From Robiginitomaculum sp. (GTDB lineage: Bacteria; Pseudomonadota; Alphaproteobacteria; Caulobacterales; Maricaulaceae), in contig NVVO01000007.1 in the NCBI GenBank assembly GCA_002733385.1, forward strand, positions 72,975 through 84,003: a DNA stretch of 11,029 nucleotides. Reading direction: 5' to 3'. Positions 6,009-11,029 of this stretch are shown here, one piece after another. Below the pieces are notes generated by a model. The model made no database searches, was not told the origin of the DNA, and saw nothing but the letters and a program-made list of their open reading frames with translations. Each line of letters begins with the position of its first letter. Positions within the stretch are counted from its first letter, which is position 1. The position numbers were made by a program, and so were the translations under genes.

Positions 6009-6657
6009 ATTTTCTCCTGAATTTCAAGCCCATATTGAAGGCGCAACCACGAGTTTGTGTTGGGTTTGGAAACTGACCAGACGCGATGATATGGTGCTGG
6101 GCTTTACCGACCATGACCGGGATTTGGTTGTGGACGGCGTTAGCTATCAAGCCGCGTCCGGGTTTAGCCCGTCTGATATTGATGCCCGTCTCGGCTTTGC
6201 CCTAGATAACTCTGCCGTGCAGGGACTTCTCAGCTCTGATGTGATTACCAAGGCCGATATCCGCGCCGGACTGTATGACAGTGCGCAGGTTGAAATTCGC
6301 CGTGTTAACTGGATGCAACCAAGCGAGAATGGCCTGATCTGGAGCGGTAAACTTGGGGATATCCACATGCGCGATGGCCAGTTTGAAGCCGAATTGGTGG
6401 GCCGTGCCGCCGTGCTTGAACGCTCGACAGGGCGGGTATTTGCAAAATCCTGCGATGCCAGCTTTGCAGACACCAGATGCGGTCTGGATGCGGGCAATTT
6501 TCCCGGTAGCACCACATGCCCGCGCACCTACGAAGCCTGTAGACAATTTCAAAACACCACCAACTTTCGCGGTTTCCCATATTTGATCGGGGAAGACGCT
6601 GCTTTCAGCGCCCCGCGTGCCACTGACACCAAAGACGGTTCGTCCCGGTATTCCTGA
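6001..6657 (+). CDS. gp13, tail tip hub protein (DUF2163), with apparent internal deletion
   Basis: The N-terminal 145 residues or so are a good DUF2163 domain (PF09931): TTSLCWVWKLTRRDDMVLGF then TDHDRDLVVDGVSY, a 'GFSPSDIDARLGFALDNSAV' block and a segment including EIRRVNWMQP and LWSGKLGDI-like strands. The Cys-rich C-terminal part (BR0599-like, PF09356) begins with KSCDASFADTRCGLDAG, then passes almost directly to TTCPRTYEACRQF and NTTNFRGFPYLIGED. In related proteins a beta-rich stretch of roughly 65-80 residues separates these two Cys clusters, so it seems to be missing here. Total length is 218 residues, against nearly 300 usual for the family. The protein is expected to form the hub ring between gp12 and gp15. 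Its TGA overlaps the gp14 ATG (TGATG). Confidence 0.9.
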   Translation: MREFSPEFQAHIEGATTSLCWVWKLTRRDDMVLGFTDHDRDLVVDGVSYQAASGFSPSDIDARLGFALDNSAVQGLLSSDVITKADIRAGLYDSAQVEIRRVNWMQPSENGLIWSGKLGDIHMRDGQFEAELVGRAAVLERSTGRVFAKSCDASFADTRCGLDAGNFPGSTTCPRTYEACRQFQNTTNFRGFPYLIGEDAAFSAPRATDTKDGSSRYS

Positions 6658-7100
6658 TGTTAAAAACCATACCCAGACAAGCTATTATTGACGAAGCCCT
6701 AAGCTGGGTTGGCACACCTTATCAGCACCAATACTCTACCAAAGATGCGGGCTGTGATTGCCTGGGCTTGGTGCGCGGCATATGGCGCAAGCTGTATGGG
6801 TGCGAGCCAGCCAAACTGCCACCCTATACGCCGGACTGGGCCGAGGCAGGTGAAAATGAGATATTAAAGACGGCCTGCGACCATCATCTTGACCCGGTCA
6901 CCCTGAGCGATGCCCGCCCCGCAGACATATTGTTATTTCGAATGCAGGCCGGAGTGCAGGCCAAACATATGGCGGTGCTGATCGAGCCTGACCTTATTGT
7001 TCATGCCTATTGGGGTCGGGCGGTGACGCGCTCATTCCTGGCCCCGTACTGGTTACGGCGGCGTGCCTATGCCTATTCATTTCCAAATTTGAGTTCCTGA
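6657..7100 (+). CDS. gp14, NlpC/P60 cell-wall peptidase
   Basis: This 147-residue cysteine peptidase (NlpC/P60, PF00877) is the tail-tip peptidoglycan hydrolase thought to help the particle get DNA through the recipient's cell wall. The catalytic Cys is C35 in GCDCLGLVRG, and the His candidates are H103 (AKHMAVLIE) and H115 (IVHAYWGRAV). The N-terminal EALSWVGTPYQHQYS and the PADILLFRM strand are also typical. All the active-site residues are present, so the enzyme is probably active. There is no signal peptide, consistent with assembly into the particle. The start overlaps the gp13 stop, and the stop is one base short of the gp15 start. Confidence 0.94.
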   Translation: MLKTIPRQAIIDEALSWVGTPYQHQYSTKDAGCDCLGLVRGIWRKLYGCEPAKLPPYTPDWAEAGENEILKTACDHHLDPVTLSDARPADILLFRMQAGVQAKHMAVLIEPDLIVHAYWGRAVTRSFLAPYWLRRRAYAYSFPNLSS

Positions 7101-7101
7101 T

Positions 7102-10100
7102 ATGACCACACTCGTTTTAACCGCCGTCAAAAATTTTGGCAGTACATTATTGCAGACCGCAGGCCGCATCGGTGTTGCCTATGCCGGACAAGCCATTACC
7201 AATGCGCTGGACAACCGGGTGTTTGAAGGGCCGCGCTTGCAAACTTTGCATATTCAAGGTTCAAGCGACGGTGCGCCTATGGCCCGGGTTTATGGTCGGG
7301 TGCGGATTGCCGGTCAGGTGATCTGGGCCGCAGAGGTCAAGGAACACAAACGCCAGGAAAAACGCGGCGGCAAAGGCGGCGGCCCGCGCACCAATAGTTA
7401 TAGTTACACCCTTAGTTTTGCAGTTGGTTTGTGCGAGGGCGAGATCCTGGAGGTTGGGCAAATTTGGGCCAATGGCCAGCCATTGCAAAGCAAGGATTTG
7501 AACATCCGACTTTACAAGGGCAGCGAAGACCAAGCCCCCGACCCGTTAATCGCGGAGATAGAAGGCACACAAGTCCCGGCCTTTCGCGGCACCGCCTATA
7601 TGGTGTTTGAGGACATGCCGCTGGATGATTTCGGGGCGCGCCTGCCGCAGCTTAACTTTGAAATTGCCCGCGCGCCCAAGCGCACCAATCAGGCACCGCG
7701 TATGGAAGATTTAATCGCGGGTGTTGATTTGATCCCCGGTTCCGGCGAATTTGCTTACGGCACCACCATCACCGAAGAAAGGCTCGGCCCCGGCACTTCT
7801 CGCCCGGTTAATATGAACAATCTTACGGGCCGCGCCGATATGGATGCAGCTCTTGACCAGCTACAATCCGGCCTACCAAATTGCACCCATGTGACCTTGA
7901 TCGTTAGCTGGTTCGGGGATGATTTGCGGCTTAGCGAATGTCAGCTTAGACCCGGAGTCGAAAGCTGTGACCGGATTGACAAGCCGGGCAATTGGCAAGT
8001 GGGCAGTGATACCCGCGCCAGTGCCTATCTAATCTCGAAAATAGACGATCGGCCAGTTTACGGCGGCACACCGAGCGATGCATCGGTTGTCGAAGCTATA
8101 CAGGCGATTAAATCCCGTGGCCTGACCGCCAGCCTATATCCGTTTATCCTGATGGACATTGTAGAGGGCAATACCTTGCCCAACCCTTACGGCGGTAATA
8201 GTCAGCCGGTGTTTCCGTGGCGCGGGCGCATTACTTGTAATCCGGCCGCCGGGCAGATTGGCACGGTTGATAAAACCGCAGGCGGAACCTCACAAGTGCA
8301 GGACTTTTTCGGCAGCGCAAATATATCCGATTTTTCGGTATCGGGCGGGGTGGTGTCATATAGCGGAGCGAGCGAATATAAATATCGCCGCATGATACTG
8401 CACTATGCCCATTTGATGGCGGCGGCAGGCGGGGTGGATGCGTTTATTATCGGCTCGGAAATGCGCGGCATGACTACGGTACGCGGAGCAGGTTCCAATT
8501 ATCCAGCGGTCAGCGCATTGCAAGTATTGGCCGCAGATGTGCGCTTGGTACTGGGGACGGGCACCAAATTAAGTTATGCCGCCGACTGGTCGGAGTATTT
8601 CGGGCATCATGATAGCTCCGGTGATATACGCTTTCATCTCGACCCGCTATGGGCCGACAACAATATTGATGCGGTCGGCATAGACGCCTATTTTCCCCTG
8701 TCCGACTGGCGCGATAATGTCGATCATATCGACGGGCAAAATTATGAGCGCATTTATGATGCGGATTATCTGAGCTCTAACATGGAAGGCGGCGAGGGTT
8801 ATGACTGGTATTATACCAGTGGGACTGACCGCGACAGCCAGACCCGTACCCCGATCAGTGATGGGGTCTATAACAAGCCGTGGGTGTTTCGTTATAAAGA
8901 CGTCAAAGGTTGGTGGGCCAATCCCCATTATGACAGAATTGGCGGCGTCGAGCAGGCCAGCGCCAGCCCGTGGGTACCGCAGTCAAAACCGATCTGGTTT
9001 ACCGAAATCGGTTGCCCGGCCATTGATAAAGGTGCCAACCAACCCAATGTGTTTTGGGATCCAAAATCATCCGAAAGCTATGCGCCTTATTATTCCAATG
9101 CCGCTCGCGACGATTTAATCCAGCGCCGATATATCGAGGCTTTCCTTGGTTATTGGCAAGAAGACAACAACAAAAACCCGGTGTCCAGCGTGTACGGCCT
9201 GCCCATGGTGGATCTATCTCGCGCCCATATTTGGTGTTGGGACGCCAGACCGTTTCCGGATTTCCCGGCCAGGCTTGATGTCTGGTCAGACGGCGGCAAT
9301 TGGCGCACCGGACACTGGATAAACGGGCGTACTGGACTGGTTAGTCTGGCCGATATTGTTAGTGATATTGTGCTGTCAAGCGGCGCAGATGCGCCCGATG
9401 TCAGCAAGGTTCTGGGCATGGTTAGCGGTTATGTTCTGGACAGACCCATGAGTGCGCGGGCCGCCTTGACGCCGCTGTCACGTCTGTACGGTTTTGATTT
9501 GATTGAGCGGGCTGAGGGCTTGAGTTTTGCTTCACGCGGGACGCAAGCCTTGTTCAATATCGCCCCCGAAAATTTGATCTATAACAAAGACCAACCAAGC
9601 TTGAGTATTAAACGCGCCGACGGCGAAACCCGCATCAAAGACGTACGCATCAGCTTTATCGACCAGGCCAGAGATTATCAGGCGGGATCGGCCATGGCCC
9701 GGGATTTATATGCTCAGACCGAACGTATTGTGGATATTTTTGCCCCCTTGGTGCTGGACACCGGGCAGGCTAAAACCATTGCTGACATATTACTTGAACA
9801 GGTTTTACGGGAAAATGAAAGCCTGGATTTCGCGGTGCCGCCGTCCTTGCTTGGGCTGGAGGCGGGCGATATTGTCCGGCTCGTCCAAACGGACGGCGAC
9901 TGGCAAATCACGGCTTTGGACGGTCTGGGCGGGCGCACCGCCCAGGCAAGGCGTATCCATGTCGGTGCGGTTAATCTGTCCAGCGGTAGCGAGCCGGGCG
10001 TCACCACCGCACCAGTTTGGGTCTCTGCGCCGGAAGGCTACGGGCTAGATATCACGGACTTTACCGGCAATGGCACCCGCACTGGCCCACTGGTCGGGGT

Positions 10101-10929
10101 TGTGGTTAGTCCGTTCGCGGATACTGTGATTGCCAGCGCCAGCGGTGATAAAATCACTATCGACGAGCCGATTGTTATTGGCACACTGCTGACAGATTTA
10201 CCTCCCGGCCCGGTCGGACGGTTTGATATGGCCGGGCAGGTGGATATCTTCATGCCGGGTGTTGCTCTTGCGTCGCTATCTGATGCAGATGTGTTTGTCG
10301 GCGGCAATATGCTGGCTGTGGAAACCGCCTTGGGTTGGGAAATCCTGCAAGCTGCAATTGTCGAATTGGTTGCGCCCGACACCTACCGGATCAACAAGTT
10401 TTTGCGTGGCCAGTTCGGCACCGATTATGTGCTCGGCACCACAGTCCCCGCTGGGGCCCGCGTCATCTATCTGGGCCAAGGCTGGCAAGATCTGTCCACA
10501 AGCCCGGAACTACGCGGCAGCGAATTGAGCTTCACCGCAACAACAAATGGCCGCGAGCAGGCGGAAAAGTTCACCCTGGACTATCAGGCAAACCACCTGC
10601 GCCCGCTCTCTCCGGTTCACATAAAAGTGAAACGTGGCGGCATCAATATAAACATAAGCTGGATTCGCCGCACCCGTGTCGGCGGCGACAACTGGGCCGC
10701 GCTCGATGTGCCGCTCGGCGAGGACAGCGAACGCTACGTGGTCGAGTTTTTGGACGCGGGCGGGGTGTTGGTGTTGACGAAAGAAACCCTGGTGCCGTTC
10801 CTGCAAATCCCGGTGGCGGAGCTTGAAACGACACTGGGAAGTCAGCTAACAGAAATATCGGTCAAAATTTACCAGATGTCGCAGAGTTATGGGCGGGGTG
10901 CTACGCAATTTGAATACCTGGAACTATAG
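7102..10929 (+). CDS. gp15, host-recognition/megatron hub protein with TIM-barrel domain
   Basis: At 1275 residues this is the largest gene and closes the block. It is similar in length to RcGTA gp15, which I recall as about 1300. The N-terminal region (1-330) includes the family's marker GGKGGGPRTNSYSYTLSFAV and the following CEGEILEVGQIWANG, and a hub-like stretch. Residues about 330-720 form the GTA TIM-barrel-like domain (PF13547), with VDAFIIGSEMRGMT (E453), DNNIDAVGIDAYFPLSDW and KPIWFTEIGCPAIDKGANQP (E635); these glutamates sit where a glycoside hydrolase would have its catalytic pair. Residues about 760-930 match Phage-tail_3 (PF13550), and the C-terminal 300 residues are beta-rich, including YRINKFLRGQFGTD, matching the rcc01698-type C-terminal domain. 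It would form the tail tip that touches the recipient's surface. TGA-A-ATG-type spacing to gp14 suggests coupling. Confidence 0.95.
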   Translation: MTTLVLTAVKNFGSTLLQTAGRIGVAYAGQAITNALDNRVFEGPRLQTLHIQGSSDGAPMARVYGRVRIAGQVIWAAEVKEHKRQEKRGGKGGGPRTNSYSYTLSFAVGLCEGEILEVGQIWANGQPLQSKDLNIRLYKGSEDQAPDPLIAEIEGTQVPAFRGTAYMVFEDMPLDDFGARLPQLNFEIARAPKRTNQAPRMEDLIAGVDLIPGSGEFAYGTTITEERLGPGTSRPVNMNNLTGRADMDAALDQLQSGLPNCTHVTLIVSWFGDDLRLSECQLRPGVESCDRIDKPGNWQVGSDTRASAYLISKIDDRPVYGGTPSDASVVEAIQAIKSRGLTASLYPFILMDIVEGNTLPNPYGGNSQPVFPWRGRITCNPAAGQIGTVDKTAGGTSQVQDFFGSANISDFSVSGGVVSYSGASEYKYRRMILHYAHLMAAAGGVDAFIIGSEMRGMTTVRGAGSNYPAVSALQVLAADVRLVLGTGTKLSYAADWSEYFGHHDSSGDIRFHLDPLWADNNIDAVGIDAYFPLSDWRDNVDHIDGQNYERIYDADYLSSNMEGGEGYDWYYTSGTDRDSQTRTPISDGVYNKPWVFRYKDVKGWWANPHYDRIGGVEQASASPWVPQSKPIWFTEIGCPAIDKGANQPNVFWDPKSSESYAPYYSNAARDDLIQRRYIEAFLGYWQEDNNKNPVSSVYGLPMVDLSRAHIWCWDARPFPDFPARLDVWSDGGNWRTGHWINGRTGLVSLADIVSDIVLSSGADAPDVSKVLGMVSGYVLDRPMSARAALTPLSRLYGFDLIERAEGLSFASRGTQALFNIAPENLIYNKDQPSLSIKRADGETRIKDVRISFIDQARDYQAGSAMARDLYAQTERIVDIFAPLVLDTGQAKTIADILLEQVLRENESLDFAVPPSLLGLEAGDIVRLVQTDGDWQITALDGLGGRTAQARRIHVGAVNLSSGSEPGVTTAPVWVSAPEGYGLDITDFTGNGTRTGPLVGVVVSPFADTVIASASGDKITIDEPIVIGTLLTDLPPGPVGRFDMAGQVDIFMPGVALASLSDADVFVGGNMLAVETALGWEILQAAIVELVAPDTYRINKFLRGQFGTDYVLGTTVPAGARVIYLGQGWQDLSTSPELRGSELSFTATTNGREQAEKFTLDYQANHLRPLSPVHIKVKRGGININISWIRRTRVGGDNWAALDVPLGEDSERYVVEFLDAGGVLVLTKETLVPFLQIPVAELETTLGSQLTEISVKIYQMSQSYGRGATQFEYLEL

Positions 10930-10941
10930 TGTTTTTTGCTT

Positions 10942-11029
10942 TTCCTTCCTCCGTTTTTCACGGGGGAAGTGGGCGCTTCTTGGCGCTCGATGGGCGCGCG
11001 CACCTCTTGTGCGCTTCTAAACTTTCGTC
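10942..11029. repeat. composite palindromic repeat, copy 2 (inverted, truncated by window end)
   Basis: Starting 12 bases after the gp15 stop, this segment is the reverse complement of 5302-5388 with about eight mismatches and one single-base gap over 88 positions, roughly 90% identity. It carries the same substructures: TTCCTCCGT/ACGGGGGAA (one mismatch), GCGCT/GGCGC around a TCTT loop (10973-10986, a G-T wobble replacing the G-C pair of copy 1) and a perfect GCGCAC/GTGCGC stem around CTCTT (10998-11014). The similarity runs to the window end, so the other half of the element probably lies beyond. As it sits at the end of the transcription unit it may also act as a 3' stem-loop barrier, although no T-run follows the stems. 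Confidence 0.85.

Noticed and set aside
10930..11029. Intrinsic terminator at the end of the unit
   Set aside because: Stable stems are present but no T-run follows them; the T-rich stretch precedes the first stem. It is better described as a repeat copy.
1..11029. tRNA, rRNA or attachment site
   Set aside because: Coding density is almost complete and neither gap contains a cloverleaf or a tRNA-3'-end-like sequence that I can recognise.

Overview
The window carries the structural block of an RcGTA-type gene transfer agent (GTA) cluster, or of a very close domesticated siphovirus relative. It reads entirely on the + strand, from the C-terminal part of the portal protein to the end of the gp15 hub ('megatron') protein. 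Gene order and recognisable sequence signatures match the Rhodobacter capsulatus GTA cluster from g3 to g15: portal, gp3.5, HK97-type prohead protease, major capsid protein, gp6 connector, gp7 head closure, gp8 tail terminator, gp9 major tail protein, gp10 and a small second chaperone-like ORF, gp11 tape measure, gp12 (DUF2460), gp13 (DUF2163), gp14 (NlpC/P60) and gp15. This points to an alphaproteobacterium of moderate GC content. I cannot name the order or genus from sequence reading alone. No terminase, integrase, repressor or lysis gene lies in the window.

Layout: 1-461 portal (5' truncated); 458-700 small membrane/coiled-coil gp3.5; 711-1214 protease; 1265-2479 capsid; 2480-2583 a gap with a strong hairpin; 2584-5206 seven tightly coupled genes for head completion and the tail tube; 5207-5405 a gap filled largely by a composite palindromic repeat; 5406-10929 the four genes of the tail tip (gp12-gp15); 10930-11029 a second, inverted copy of part of the same repeat, cut off by the window end.

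The genes form a single likely transcription unit. Most junctions are ATGA, TGATG or TAATG overlaps or gaps of a few bases, so translation is probably coupled. The two sizeable gaps both carry strong secondary structure. They divide the unit into head, connector/tail-tube and tail-tip segments. No promoter is evident inside the window.

The most notable observations are: (a) a modular palindromic repeat family, built from mini-hairpins with TCTT/AAGA loops, present between gp11 and gp12 and again, inverted, just after gp15; (b) a tape measure protein of only about 132 residues that lacks the GEAGPEA-type segment I recall from RcGTA gp11; (c) a gp13 that appears to have lost an internal block between its two conserved Cys clusters; and (d) a perfect 11-bp hairpin directly after the capsid gene. 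Reading frames and recognisable catalytic residues are intact throughout, which suggests the particle genes are under selection rather than decaying.
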